DNA from: Alicycliphilus sp. UBA6560
GTDB taxonomy: Bacteria; Pseudomonadota; Gammaproteobacteria; Burkholderiales; Burkholderiaceae_C
NCBI GenBank assembly: GCA_002434305.1
Contig: DJJU01000013.1
Span: 434,001-498,000, forward strand
DNA: 64,000 nt
Direction of reading: 5' to 3'
This document shows, piece after piece, positions 1 to 10,379 of the stretch. The position numbers and the translations under genes are program-made. The notes below the pieces were generated by a model that saw only the letters and a program-made list of their open reading frames with translations, was not told where the DNA came from and made no database searches. Every line of letters starts with the position of its first letter. The stretch's first letter is position 1.

Positions 1-104
1 GCGAACGGCGCGAGACCGCGCCCCGAGACGCGCACGATGCCCACCGCCCCGCGTCCGGGGGCGGTGGCGATGGCGGCGATGGGGTCGTGGCGGCGGGCGA
101 GCAT
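1..104 (-). CDS. mnmE: tRNA modification GTPase MnmE, N-terminal fragment cut by window edge
   Basis: The minus strand from 104 encodes MLARRHDPIAAIATAPGRGA and continues GIVRVSGRGLAPF, which is the tetrahydrofolate-binding N-terminus of MnmE (TrmE). MnmE works with MnmG to place carboxymethylaminomethyl on the wobble uridine of several tRNAs. Only the first 34 codons are inside the window; the gene runs off the left edge. An in-frame GTG four codons upstream is an alternative start, and neither has a strong ribosome site. In most proteobacteria mnmE directly follows yidC. Here yidC lies 14 kb away on the same strand, with a peptide-use block between them. Confidence 0.88.
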   Translation of the reverse strand, partial: MLARRHDPIAAIATAPGRGAVGIVRVSGRGLAPF

Positions 105-178
105 GGACGGGGGCACAAGGCGTGAAGCGGGCGAACCCACCATTATTAATGGCCCGCGCCGCCCGGCCCCGCACGCGC

Positions 179-1066
179 TCACATGGCGGGCTTGTCGCTC
201 AAGGCGGTGAGGTTGTCGCGCAGTTCCTTGCTCATGGGCAGGCCGATGACCTGGTTCTTGGGCGGGATGGGCGACATGAACCACTTGTCGTAGAGCTTCT
301 CGAACGCGCCCGACTTCATCATCCCGCCGATCACGCCATTGACCAGAGCCTGGAACTGCGGGTCGTCCTTGCGCACCATGCAGGCATAGGGCTCGACCTG
401 CAGCGAATCGCCCACCACTTCCCACTCGGCCGGGTTTCGGGCGTTGTTCTTCAGGCCGAACAGCAGGATGTCGTCCATGGCGAAGGCCTCGGCCCGGCCG
501 GTGTCGACCAGCAGCATGGCGTCGTCGTGGTCCTTGCCCAGGACGATGTCGAAGTCCAGGTTGTTGTCCTTGCTGTACTTGCGGATGACTTGGGCGTTGG
601 TGGTGCCGGTGGTGCTGGCCACCTTCTTCTTGGCGAGGTCGCCGTAGTTCTTGATGCCCGAGGACTTCTTCACCAGCAGCCGGGTGCCGGTGTAAAAGTA
701 GTTGATAGCGAACTGCACGTCCTTGCCGCGCGTGGCGTTGTTTGTGGTGGAGCCGCACTCGATGTCGACAGTGCCGTTTTGCAGCAGCGGGATGCGGTTC
801 TGCGATGTCACGGCCTGCATCTCCACCTTCAGCCCGGGGTTGTTCACCTGCTTCTTCACGGCGTCCACGATGGCGTTGGTGACCTCCACCGAAAAGCCCA
901 CCGGCCCGCCAGAGCCGGCCAGATAGCTGAACGGCACCGAGGACTCGCGGTAGGCCACGGTGATCTTGCCCGAGTCGGCGACCTTCTTGAGGGTGTCCGC
1001 GTGGGCGGTGGCCAGAGTGCAGGCGGCGATGGCGGCGGCCAGCGCCAAAGAGGTGGTGGGTTGCAT
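179..1066 (-). CDS. Amino-acid ABC transporter periplasmic binding protein (glutamate/aspartate type)
   Basis: A 295-residue family 3 solute-binding protein. It has a signal peptide of about 23 residues ending TLATAHA, followed by DTLKKVADSGKITVAYRESS, the usual opening of GltI-type glutamate/aspartate binding proteins. The chosen ATG at 1066 has an AAGGAGA ribosome site nine bases upstream; longer in-frame starts (1087, 1168) would spoil the signal peptide. No permease or ATPase of the polar-amino-acid family lies beside it, so it is an orphan that must borrow a membrane complex encoded elsewhere or be a relic. Substrate is inferred from overall resemblance only. Confidence 0.85.
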   Translation of the reverse strand: MQPTTSLALAAAIAACTLATAHADTLKKVADSGKITVAYRESSVPFSYLAGSGGPVGFSVEVTNAIVDAVKKQVNNPGLKVEMQAVTSQNRIPLLQNGTVDIECGSTTNNATRGKDVQFAINYFYTGTRLLVKKSSGIKNYGDLAKKKVASTTGTTNAQVIRKYSKDNNLDFDIVLGKDHDDAMLLVDTGRAEAFAMDDILLFGLKNNARNPAEWEVVGDSLQVEPYACMVRKDDPQFQALVNGVIGGMMKSGAFEKLYDKWFMSPIPPKNQVIGLPMSKELRDNLTALSDKPAM

Positions 1067-1325
1067 GCTGCCGTCTCCTTCTTTCATGGTTGTGGTGCGG
1101 TGCAGCGGCACTGTAGAGAGGCTGCAGCCCGCTTGAACAATGCCATTCACGGCGGATGGCATTACCAAAAATTATGTGGCCTGCAGCAGGGCGCTGCCAT
1201 GCAGACAAACACCCACAAGCCATAACCTGCCGGCATGCTCACGCGCGCGCTTGGCAATGTTCAGGCACCAGTGCGCGGGCCTACAGTGCCGCCTTCGCCA
1301 ACCGGCTTCAACCGTTCCAACAACC

Positions 1326-1459
1326 ATGCATGCGTGTGTCATGGGCGCAGGCATCGTGGGCCTGGCCACCGCCTACGAGCTCCAGGGCCAGGGCCTGCGC
1401 GTCACCGTGGTCGACCAGGCGCAGCCTGCAGCGGCGCCAGCAGCGGCAACGGCGCGCAG
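1326..1459 (+). pseudogene. 5' remnant of a DadA-like FAD amino-acid dehydrogenase
   Basis: From ATG 1326 the frame reads HACVMGAGIVGLATAYELQG then QGLRVTVVDQAQP, a complete FAD-binding GxGxxG Rossmann start typical of D-amino-acid dehydrogenases (DadA). After codon 34 the expected GASGGNGAQ motif continues only in another frame (SGASSGNGAQ, about 1430-1459), so one base is missing near 1428. Homology stops at about 1459, where sequence antisense to a LysR gene begins. About 90 percent of the gene is gone. The frame as it stands ends at a stop about 20 codons after the shift. It is a dead fragment; divergent upstream sequence (1067-1325) separates it from the binding-protein gene. Confidence 0.72.
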
Positions 1460-1923
1460 CAGGGGTGCGCCACGCCGGTGAAGACGAAACCCAGGTCCGC
1501 CTCCTGGCGCACCAGCGCGGCGACGATCTGCGGCGAGTGCAGCGCATCGATGGTCACCGCCACGCCCGGGTACTGGATGCGGAACGCCCGCAGCGCGCGC
1601 GGCAGCACCTCGAAACTCAAGGCGAACACCGTCAGGATGCGCAGCTCGTCCTTGCGCTCCTCCTGGCGCAGGCGGGCCGCCAGGCGCTGCACGTCGCCCA
1701 GCTGGGCAAACAGCTGCTCGAAGTGGGGATGGAGGATCTGCGCCTCGCGCGTGGGCACCAGGCGCCCGCGCGTGCGCTGAAACAGCGCGAAACCCAGCTG
1801 CAGCTCGGCATGGGCCAGGATGCGGCTGACGGCCTGCTGGGTGACGTTGATCAGCCGCGCCGCGGCGCTGACGCTGCCGGTGAGCATGACGGCGTTGAAG
1901 ACTTCGATGTGGCGCAATCGCAT
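1460..1923 (-). pseudogene. Truncated LysR-type regulator
   Basis: From ATG 1923 the frame encodes a normal LysR winged-helix domain (residues 1-60, with GSVSAAARLINVTQQAVSRI as the helix-turn-helix) and the first half of the ligand-binding domain up to GFVFTGVAHP. Recognisable LysR sequence ends at about 1460-1466; the open frame then reads antisense through the dadA-like remnant and stops at 1402, giving 173 residues instead of about 300. The second effector subdomain is missing, so regulated activity is unlikely, although a DNA-binding fragment could still be made. Confidence 0.75.
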
Positions 1924-1974
1924 GCGCTCACCATGCCTGCAGCGCCGGCCGCGCGCCAGGGGCTCAGGATCGCA

Positions 1975-2715
1975 TCAGGAGTCTGCGTAGGCGCGGCGCG
2001 CCAGGCTGGCGGCCAGGATCGCCGTGGGGTCGACCAGCGTCCAGCCCTGCGCCTCGGGTGCCTGGGGCAGCGCCAGCGGGATCTCGGTGCAGGCCATGGC
2101 CAGCGCGATGTCGCCGTGCTGGGCGCGCAGCTGCGCTCCGGCCTGCACGAAGCGCTGCTGCGCAAGCACCAAGTCGCCGGCCTTCACGCCGCCGTAGATG
2201 CCCTCCATCAGCCACTGCCGCGCCGCCTCGCCGGGCAGCACGCAGGCGATGCCCTGGGCGGCGAAGGCCTGCTCGTACAGGCCGATGCGGTAGCTGCCCT
2301 CGGTGGCCAGCAGGGCCACGCGGTCCAGGCCGCGGCGGCGCAGCTCGGCCGCGGTCTCTTGCGGCATGTGCAGCAGCTCGACCTGCGGCACCTGCCGCTG
2401 CAGCGCCGCGTGCCAGGCGTGCGCGGTGTTGCAGGGCATGGCCACGGCGCGCGCGCCCAGGCCGGCGAGCTGCGCCAGCCCCTGCGCCAGGGCCGCCAGC
2501 GGCTGCGGCGCCTGTGGGTCGGCCAGCGCGCGCGTGCGGTCGGCAATGGGCAGCTGCGCCATCCAGTGCGCGGGATAGGCCTGGTCGACCACGGCATGGC
2601 CGTGCGCGCGCAGCCAGTCCTCGCAGGCGAGGACGAACAGCCGGGCGAAGTCCGCCCCGGCAGCCGGCCCCATGCCGGCCAGGATGCCGACCGTGCGGCT
2701 TGCAACGTGTGTCAT
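1975..2715 (-). CDS. Aspartate/glutamate racemase family protein
   Basis: A 246-residue cytoplasmic protein opening RTVGILAGMGPAAGADFARL, the signature of the cofactor-independent Asp/Glu racemase superfamily. Both cysteines used as acid/base pair are present: Cys95 in MPCNTAHAW and Cys209 in MACTEIPLAL. Start ATG 2715 follows GGAGA. It is the last intact gene of the leftward peptide-use block, after a D-aminopeptidase and a DmpA-type peptidase. This context suggests it interconverts D- and L-acidic amino acids freed from imported peptides, but aspartate versus glutamate, or another 2-carboxylate substrate, cannot be settled from sequence. Confidence 0.82.
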   Translation of the reverse strand: MTHVASRTVGILAGMGPAAGADFARLFVLACEDWLRAHGHAVVDQAYPAHWMAQLPIADRTRALADPQAPQPLAALAQGLAQLAGLGARAVAMPCNTAHAWHAALQRQVPQVELLHMPQETAAELRRRGLDRVALLATEGSYRIGLYEQAFAAQGIACVLPGEAARQWLMEGIYGGVKAGDLVLAQQRFVQAGAQLRAQHGDIALAMACTEIPLALPQAPEAQGWTLVDPTAILAASLARRAYADS

Positions 2716-2756
2716 CTCAGCTCTCCACCGCGCGGCACCACCGCGGCATATGCAAG

Positions 2757-2882
2757 TGGCGCACCCAGGCCAGCAGACGCCGTGGATCTGGCTTCGCCAG
2801 TCCACCAGCGTCGTCCCCCTTCCGGCACTGCGCAGCAGGGCGAGAGAAGAGGGAAGCGGCGCAGCCGCTCAGGGGGATGTCC
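2757..2882 (-). repeat. Dispersed repeat family I, copy A
   Basis: Lies immediately 3' of the M55 peptidase gene. Read in gene direction it begins ACATCCCCCTGAGCGG, then the CGGCTGCGCCG hairpin, then CTTCTCTCG...CGGAAGGGGGACG as an outer stem around an apical CTGC-TGC-GCAG hairpin. The right half is more diverged than in copies B, C and D. It separates two cistrons of the same block. Confidence 0.75.
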
Positions 2883-2883
2883 T

Positions 2884-3702
2884 TCATTTCAGCATCATGG
2901 ACATCGCCGACAGGCAGTTGAGCATGCGCACCGCCGCTTCCACGTCGGGCGCGGTGAAGCGCAGCGCGTCGCCGTCGGTGCGTTCCAGCGTCGGCCACTG
3001 GCAGAACAGCTCGGCCAGCGCCGGGCTCTGCGCCAGCAGGTCGACGGTAACGGGGCCCTCGATGCGCAGCGGCGCCACGCCCCGGGCCTGCGGCACGGCC
3101 TGGGCCACGCCCTCGCGGATGGCGGCGCAGGCCTGCTGGGGCGACAGGCTGATGCCGCTGGAAAAGCCCGTGGCGCGCTTGACCTGCACGAAGCGGGTCT
3201 GTGGGAACAGCGCCCGGTGCTCGTCGATGAACACGTCGTCGCCCGAGGCCGCGACCACCGGCGCGCCGTAGCTCCCGGCGAGCAGCCCGTACAGGCCCAT
3301 CTCGCCCAGCTCCTGGCCGTTCAGGCGGATGCGCGCGAACGCGAAGCTGTTGATGGTGTGCGCGAGGATGCCGCGCCCCTGGGCGCGCGAGTGGTAGCCG
3401 ATCATGCACACGCCCTGCACGCCCAGCTCCACGCCGGCCACCATGCCCAGGTAGCGCGGCTTGCCCTGGATGACCTGGGCGCGCTCGTCGAGCAGGTCCG
3501 GCGGCATGTTGCGAAAGCCCCCGTGCGAGTCGTTCACGTAGACCGCGCTGGCGCCGCCATCGAAGGCGCCGGCGATGGCGGCGTTGGCTTCCAAAGCCAT
3601 CAGGCGGCGGGCGCGCTCGTATTCGGGGTTGCCCGCTCGCACCTGCTCGGCGTGGTAGACGCCGGCCACGCCCTCGATGTCGACGGAGATGAGAATTTTC
3701 AT
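2884..3702 (-). CDS. M55 family D-aminopeptidase (DppA-like)
   Basis: A 272-residue zinc peptidase of the M55 family, whose Bacillus subtilis model DppA removes N-terminal D-alanine from short peptides as a cytoplasmic decamer. The metal ligands are recognisable: Asp8 and Glu10 in SVDIEGVAG, His in NDSHGG (about residue 61), His in MIGYHSRAQG, and a Glu in GQELGEMGLYG. The length is normal for the family. It follows the DmpA-type peptidase by 68 bases that hold a family II repeat, and is followed by a family I repeat and the racemase. With GsiABCD upstream it probably digests imported peptides containing D-residues. Confidence 0.88.
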   Translation of the reverse strand: MKILISVDIEGVAGVYHAEQVRAGNPEYERARRLMALEANAAIAGAFDGGASAVYVNDSHGGFRNMPPDLLDERAQVIQGKPRYLGMVAGVELGVQGVCMIGYHSRAQGRGILAHTINSFAFARIRLNGQELGEMGLYGLLAGSYGAPVVAASGDDVFIDEHRALFPQTRFVQVKRATGFSSGISLSPQQACAAIREGVAQAVPQARGVAPLRIEGPVTVDLLAQSPALAELFCQWPTLERTDGDALRFTAPDVEAAVRMLNCLSAMSMMLK

Positions 3703-3727
3703 GGACAGATCCGGGGTCTTTTATGGG

Positions 3728-3774
3728 TCAAATCGGCCTCCAGCGCTTCCCTGGTTTGCGCTTACAGCTATCAA
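3728..3774 (-). repeat. Dispersed palindrome family II, copy 1
   Basis: Contains AATCGGCCTCCAGCGCTT and GCGCTTACAGCTATCAA, with a partly degraded centre. It lies at the 3' end of the DmpA-type peptidase gene, whose TGA stop (3773-3771) is part of the repeat end (minus strand AATTGATAGCTG). Confidence 0.75.
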
Positions 3775-4796
3775 TTCAGGAGTTCGCGCAGCGCCTGCCG
3801 GTGGTGGCCGGCGCGGCCCGTGACCGGGTCGGCATGCCACAGCGCGTGCACGATGGCCTGCTCCACGCTGTCGGCGGCGGCATGGAACAACGCGTCCAGC
3901 CGGACCTCGTGGACCATGGCCACGGCAGGCATGGGCGCGTCGGCCAGGTCCGGCAGGTGGGGCAGTGTGTAGGCGGTGGAGAACGCCACGGCAATGTCGC
4001 CGCTGCCGTGCCCGTAGACCGAGCCGGTGCGCGCCAGCCCTGCCGCCGCGCGCAGCGCCAGCCGACCGAGCTGGCGCGCGTCCAGCGGCGCGTCGGTGGC
4101 CAGCAGCATGATGATCGAGCCCTTTTCCGTGGTCTCGGCCGGGGCGCCCTGGCGCGCGGCCAGCCGCCGGCCCAGGGGCTCGCCGCCCCAGACCAGGTGG
4201 GACTGCACGCCGTAGTTGGCCAGCACCAGCGCACCGACGGTGTAGCCCCCGTCCGCACGGCGCGACGCGGTGCCGATGCCGCCTTTGAGCTGGAAGCTGG
4301 ACATGCCGCGCCCCGCGCCCACCGCGCCCTGGGCCACGTTCGGGCCCGCGCCGGCGCAGGCCGCCTCGTAATGCGCGGCCGTGACGGCCATGCGCTGGAT
4401 GTCGTTCAGGTAGCCGTCGTTGCACTCCAGCACCAGCGGGTTCACCGTGGGCAGCGCGCGGCCGGTCTCGGGGTTGGCGCGCACGCACTGCGCGATCTGC
4501 GCCTGCGCCACGGCCGGCACCGAGAAGGTGTTGGTCAGCGCAATCGGCGTCTCCAGCTGGCCCAGCTCGGCCAGCTGCGTCAGGCCCACGCTCTTGCCGA
4601 AGCCGTTGATGACGGCGGCCGCCGCGGGCACCTTGTGGCGGAACGGGTCCTGCGCGTGCGGGTGGATGACCGTGACGCCGGTCTGCACATCGCCCTCGGC
4701 CAGCGTCACGTGGCCGACGGTGACGCCGGCCACATCGGTGATGGCGTCGCGCGGCCCGGCCGGCAGGCCGCCGATGCAGGGGGGTTGCATGCTCAT
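3771..4796 (-). CDS. P1 (S58/DmpA) family aminopeptidase
   Basis: A 341-residue self-processing peptidase related to L-aminopeptidase/D-esterase DmpA and beta-peptidyl aminopeptidases. Family members cleave themselves before a serine that becomes the N-terminal nucleophile; here that is most likely Gly226-Ser227 in [14 protein letters not shown] second active-site serine is Ser265 in [14 protein letters not shown] 4796 overlaps the gsiD stop as ATGA, implying translational coupling to the importer. The stop codon lies inside a family II repeat. Probable role: release of N-terminal residues, possibly beta- or D-linked, from peptides brought in by GsiABCD. Exact specificity is unknown. Confidence 0.87.
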   Translation of the reverse strand: MSMQPPCIGGLPAGPRDAITDVAGVTVGHVTLAEGDVQTGVTVIHPHAQDPFRHKVPAAAAVINGFGKSVGLTQLAELGQLETPIALTNTFSVPAVAQAQIAQCVRANPETGRALPTVNPLVLECNDGYLNDIQRMAVTAAHYEAACAGAGPNVAQGAVGAGRGMSSFQLKGGIGTASRRADGGYTVGALVLANYGVQSHLVWGGEPLGRRLAARQGAPAETTEKGSIIMLLATDAPLDARQLGRLALRAAAGLARTGSVYGHGSGDIAVAFSTAYTLPHLPDLADAPMPAVAMVHEVRLDALFHAAADSVEQAIVHALWHADPVTGRAGHHRQALRELLN

Positions 4797-5698
4797 GTCT
4801 GCCGGTCGATCTTCGGATCGAGCGCGTCGCGCAGGCCGTCGCCCAGCAAGTTGAAGGCCAGCACCGTGAGGAAGATGGCCAGGCTCGGGAACAGCGCCAC
4901 GTGCGGCGCATTCACCATGTCGGCGCGCGCCTCGTTGAGCATGGCGCCCCACTCGGGCGTCGGCGGCTGCGCGCCCATGCCCAGGAACGACAGGCTGGCC
5001 GCGGTGATGATCGACGTGCCCACGCGCATGGTGAAGTACACGACGATGGACGAGATGGTGCCCGGCAGGATGTGACGCGTGATGATGGTCCAGTCGCTGG
5101 CGCCGATGCTCTGCGCCGACTCGATGTAGGTCTGGTGCTTGAGCACCAGCGTGTTGCCGCGCACCAGCCGCGCGAACGCCGGCACGCTGAACACGGCCAC
5201 GGCGACCACCACGTTGGTCATGCTGGAGCCCAGGATCGCCACCACGCCCAGCGCCAGCAGGATGCCGGGAAAGGCGAACAGCACGTCGGAGATGCGCATC
5301 ACGATGCGGTCCCACCAGCCCTCGTAGTAGCCGGCCAGCAGCCCGAGCGCGGTGCCGATCAGGCAGCCGATGGCGACCGAGAAGAAACCCGCCGCCAGCG
5401 AGATGCGGGCGCCCATCAGGATGCGGCTGAAGATGTCGCGCCCGAGCGGGTCGACGCCGAACCAGTGCACGGCCGAGGGGCCTTCGTTCAGCCGTTCGTA
5501 GTCGAAGTAGTTCTCGGCGTCGAACGGCGCCAGGTACGGCGCCAGCACGGCCACCAGTACCAGCAGCAGCACGAACACCAGCGCGGCCACGGCCACGTGC
5601 TGGCGCTTGAACTTGCGCCAGAACTCGCGCCAGGGGGTGCGGACCGCCTCGGCGGCCGGGGCCGCAGCGGCCGGGGAGGAAACGGAGGGAGCGCTCAT
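4793..5698 (-). CDS. gsiD: Glutathione/peptide ABC transporter permease GsiD
   Basis: A 301-residue inner-membrane permease of the DppC/OppC type. It has a long N-terminal cytoplasmic tail, an OppC_N segment, six predicted membrane spans and the EAA loop [20 protein letters not shown]. GsiD pairs with GsiC to form the channel through which the GsiA ATPase drives uptake of glutathione or small peptides delivered by GsiB. It begins 16 bases after gsiC and overlaps the following peptidase gene by four bases. Assignment to Gsi rather than Dpp rests mainly on the iaaA-gsiABCD gene order shared with E. coli. Confidence 0.9.
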   Translation of the reverse strand: MSAPSVSSPAAAAPAAEAVRTPWREFWRKFKRQHVAVAALVFVLLLVLVAVLAPYLAPFDAENYFDYERLNEGPSAVHWFGVDPLGRDIFSRILMGARISLAAGFFSVAIGCLIGTALGLLAGYYEGWWDRIVMRISDVLFAFPGILLALGVVAILGSSMTNVVVAVAVFSVPAFARLVRGNTLVLKHQTYIESAQSIGASDWTIITRHILPGTISSIVVYFTMRVGTSIITAASLSFLGMGAQPPTPEWGAMLNEARADMVNAPHVALFPSLAIFLTVLAFNLLGDGLRDALDPKIDRQT

Positions 5699-5714
5699 CG
5701 CCGGTCCTCTTCTT

Positions 5715-6635
5715 TCACTTGTAGCGGATGGTGGGGTTGATGAAGCCGTAGGCCATGTCCACCACCAGGTTGATGAGGATGAATTCCAGCGAGAACAGCA
5801 GCACCAGCGTCTGGATGACGGGGTAGTCGCGCATGGTCACCGCGTCCACCAGGAGGCGGCCCAGGCCCGGCCAGTTGAACACCGCCTCGACCACGATGGA
5901 GCCGCCCAGCAGGAAGCCGAACTGCAGGCCCATCATGGTGACCACCGGGATCAGCGCGTTGCGCAGGCAGTGCTTGAGGATCACCACGCGCTCGTTCAGG
6001 CCCTTGGCGCGAGCGGTGCGCACGAAGTCCTCCTGCACCACCTCGACGAACGAGGCGCGGGTGAAGCGCGCCATCACCGCGGCCACGGCCGCGCCCAGCG
6101 TGATGGACGGCAGGATGTAGTGGCGCCACGAGTCGGCGCCCACGGTGGGCAGCCAGCCCAGCTGCACCGAGAACACCTGCATCAGCATCATGCCCAGCGC
6201 AAACGCCGGGAACGAGATGCCCGACACCGCCAGCGTCATGCCCAGCCGGTCGGGCCAGCGGTTGCGGTACACGGCCGAGACGATGCCGATGGCCATGCCG
6301 AAGACGACCGACCAGGCCATGCTGCTCAGGGTGAGCAGCAGCGTGGGCATGAAGCGCTCGCCGATCTCGGCCGCCACCGGGCGGCGCGTGCGCATCGACA
6401 GGCCGAAGTCGCCCTGCACCATGCGCGAGAAGAAGTGCACGAACTGCTCGGGCAGCGGCTTGTCCAGGCCCAGCTCCTGGCGCACCAGCTGCACCGTGGC
6501 CTCGTCGGCATCCTGGCCCGCGGCCAGGCGCGCCGGGTCACCGGGCAGCAGGTGCACGAACAGGAACACCAGCACCGCCACGATCAGCAGCGTGGGCAGC
6601 AGCCCCAGCAGGCGTTTGAAGAAGTAATTCAGCAT
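5715..6635 (-). CDS. gsiC: Glutathione/peptide ABC transporter permease GsiC
   Basis: A 306-residue DppB-type permease with very strong resemblance to E. coli Gsi[17 protein letters not shown] opens the protein, [13 protein letters not shown] follows the first span, and [20 protein letters not shown] and [20 protein letters not shown] are nearly identical to GsiC. The EAA loop reads [23 protein letters not shown] 6635 is used although its ribosome site is weak; the longer upstream frame only translates a repeat. It is separated from gsiB by 169 bases carrying a family I repeat, which may lower expression of the membrane genes relative to the binding protein. Confidence 0.92.
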   Translation of the reverse strand: MLNYFFKRLLGLLPTLLIVAVLVFLFVHLLPGDPARLAAGQDADEATVQLVRQELGLDKPLPEQFVHFFSRMVQGDFGLSMRTRRPVAAEIGERFMPTLLLTLSSMAWSVVFGMAIGIVSAVYRNRWPDRLGMTLAVSGISFPAFALGMMLMQVFSVQLGWLPTVGADSWRHYILPSITLGAAVAAVMARFTRASFVEVVQEDFVRTARAKGLNERVVILKHCLRNALIPVVTMMGLQFGFLLGGSIVVEAVFNWPGLGRLLVDAVTMRDYPVIQTLVLLFSLEFILINLVVDMAYGFINPTIRYK

Positions 6636-6679
6636 GGCAGTGCGGGACACCAGTCCCGCTTTGGGGTCAAGGCAAGAAA

Positions 6680-6804
6680 CCGGCGCGCCCCAGGCCAGGG
6701 CCGCCGTGCAAGGGCCGCCCCGCAGCACCGGCGGCGTCCCCCTGCCCACCCTGCGCAGCAGGGCGAGAGCGGGGGGAAGGCGCGCATCGCCGCAGGGAGG
6801 TGCC
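6680..6804 (-). repeat. Dispersed repeat family I, copy B
   Basis: Directly follows the gsiB stop codon, in the gsiB-gsiC spacer. In gene direction the outer stem reads CTTCCCCCCGCTCTCG...GGCAGGGGGACG around a perfect CCCTGC-TGC-GCAGGG apical hairpin, followed by the conserved tail GGTGCTGCGGGGCGGCCC and TTGCACGGCGG. The position resembles REP elements placed after binding-protein genes in enteric transport operons. Confidence 0.82.
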
Positions 6805-8355
6805 TCACTTGATCGCGATCTCGTCGCTGTTGATGTTGCCGTCGGGCATTACGTACACGCCCGACAGGCGCTTGGAGTGGGCATACAGCACATCCTCCGT
6901 CACCAGCGGGATGCGCGGCAGGTCCTTGGCGAGCTGCTCCTGCACGGTCTTGTACAGGCCGGCGCGTTCGCCGCTGTCGGTGGTGACCAGGGCCTTGGCG
7001 ATGGCATCATCGACCACGGGGTTACTGTAGAAGGCGTAGTTCGCCAGCTTGGGCGACCAGGACTCGGTGGCGAACAGCGGGCGCAGTGCCCAGTCGGCCT
7101 CGCCTGTGGAGGACGACCAGCCGATGTAGTACAGGCGCGCCTTGGCGGTCTTCGGGTCGGGCCAGGAATCGACCAGCTCCACACGCTTGCCGGGCTCCAG
7201 CGCCTCCACCGACACCTTGATGCCGACCTGCTGCAGCTGCTGCTGGATGAACTGGATCACCTTCTGGCTGGTGGTGTTGTTGTAGCCGCTCCACAGCGTG
7301 GTCTCGAAGCCGTTAGGGAAGCCCGCTTCCTTGAGCAGCTCCTTGGCCTTGGCCACGTTGTAGGGAACGGGCGGCATCTTCAGCGCGTACTCCACGCCCT
7401 GCGGCACGAAGCCCTGGGCGGGGAAGGCGTGGCCGCTGAAGGCCACCTTGGACAGCGCCTCCTTGTTGATGGCGTAGCCGATAGCCTCGCGCACCTTCAC
7501 GTTGTCGAAAGGCTTTTGCAGCAGGTTGAACGTCAGGAAGCGCTGGATGATGGACGGCCGGGACACCACCTCCACCTTGTCGCTCTTCTTGAGCGTGGCA
7601 ATCTGCTCATAGGGCAGCGTGAAGGCGAAGTCGGCCTCGCCCGTCTGCAGCATGGCGGCGCGGGTGTTGTTCTCGGTCACGGGCTTCCAGGTCACCTGGT
7701 CCACCTTCGGATAGCCCTGCTTCCAGTAGCCAGCGAACTTCTTGCCGACGATGGCCTCGGTCTGCTTCCACTCGACGAACTCGAACGGGCCGGTGCCCAC
7801 GGGGTGGAAGGCGATGTCCTTGCTGCCCCACTTTTGCAGCGCGGCGGGCGAGATGATGGCGGCCGAGGCGTGGGCCAGCGCGTTGATGAAGGGGCCGAAG
7901 GGCTCCTTGAGCGTGATGCGCAGGGTCTGCGGGTTCACGGCCTCGACCTTGGCGACGCGGTTGAACTGGTTGGCACGCAGCAGGCGGTTGGCGGGGTCCA
8001 TCACGCGGTCGAAGTTGGCCTTGGCCGCGGCGGCGTTGAAGTCGGTGCCGTCGTGGAACTTCACGCCCTGGCGCAGCTTGAAGGTGTAGACCAGGCCGTC
8101 CTTGGACACGTCGTAGCTCTCGGCCAGCACGTTCTGGATCTTCAGGTCCTTGTCGAACGCGAACAGCCCTTCGTAGAACGTCTTGGTGACGGCCGTGGTG
8201 ATGGTGGTGTTGGTGTTGTACGGGTCCAGCGTCTCGGGCTGCTGGTAGATGGCCAGCACGGCGTTGCCGGCCGCCAGCGCGCTGCCGCTGAGGGCAAAGG
8301 CGGCTAGGGCCAGCAGGGCCTGGGCCGTGCGGCGGGTGTTCGCGGTCTTCTTCAT
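6805..8355 (-). CDS. gsiB: Glutathione/peptide-binding protein GsiB
   Basis: A 516-residue family 5 extracellular solute-binding protein. Signal peptide residues 1-28 ([20 protein letters not shown], ending SGSALA) precede a mature start near [20 protein letters not shown]. The family hallmark [10 protein letters not shown] and FHPVGTGPF motifs are present. ATG 8355 follows GGAG. It lies in the order iaaA-gsiA-gsiB-gsiC-gsiD known for the E. coli glutathione importer, which supports a glutathione or gamma-glutamyl/short-peptide ligand. Family II and family I repeats flank it on either side, so it may accumulate at a level different from its operon partners. Confidence 0.9.
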   Translation of the reverse strand: MKKTANTRRTAQALLALAAFALSGSALAAGNAVLAIYQQPETLDPYNTNTTITTAVTKTFYEGLFAFDKDLKIQNVLAESYDVSKDGLVYTFKLRQGVKFHDGTDFNAAAAKANFDRVMDPANRLLRANQFNRVAKVEAVNPQTLRITLKEPFGPFINALAHASAAIISPAALQKWGSKDIAFHPVGTGPFEFVEWKQTEAIVGKKFAGYWKQGYPKVDQVTWKPVTENNTRAAMLQTGEADFAFTLPYEQIATLKKSDKVEVVSRPSIIQRFLTFNLLQKPFDNVKVREAIGYAINKEALSKVAFSGHAFPAQGFVPQGVEYALKMPPVPYNVAKAKELLKEAGFPNGFETTLWSGYNNTTSQKVIQFIQQQLQQVGIKVSVEALEPGKRVELVDSWPDPKTAKARLYYIGWSSSTGEADWALRPLFATESWSPKLANYAFYSNPVVDDAIAKALVTTDSGERAGLYKTVQEQLAKDLPRIPLVTEDVLYAHSKRLSGVYVMPDGNINSDEIAIK

Positions 8356-8400
8356 GGGTGAACTCCGGTGGGTGGTGGATGGGCGGTGGAAAGGATTTGC

Positions 8401-8460
8401 TTCAAAAAAGAGAGCTGCCCGCGCTTGACTGGCGGGCGCTGGAGGCCTTTTTCTCTTGAA
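8401..8460 (+). repeat. Dispersed palindrome family II, copy 2
   Basis: AGAGCTGCCCGCGCTTGACT then GGCGGGCGCTGGAGGCCTTT. It sits three bases past the gsiA stop, in the gsiA-gsiB spacer. On the transcribed strand the hairpin is followed by CTCTCTTTTTTG, so it could act as a partial terminator. Confidence 0.78.
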
Positions 8461-8462
8461 TT

Positions 8463-10349
<1,887 letters not shown>

Positions 10350-10379
10350 GGCGGATCGGCCGGGCGCGGGCGCGGTGCG

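Noticed and set aside
1156..3972. 938-codon plus-strand open frame
   Set aside because: Its translation is low-complexity Arg/Ala/Gln and it runs antisense to the racemase and M55 peptidase, which have intact catalytic motifs.
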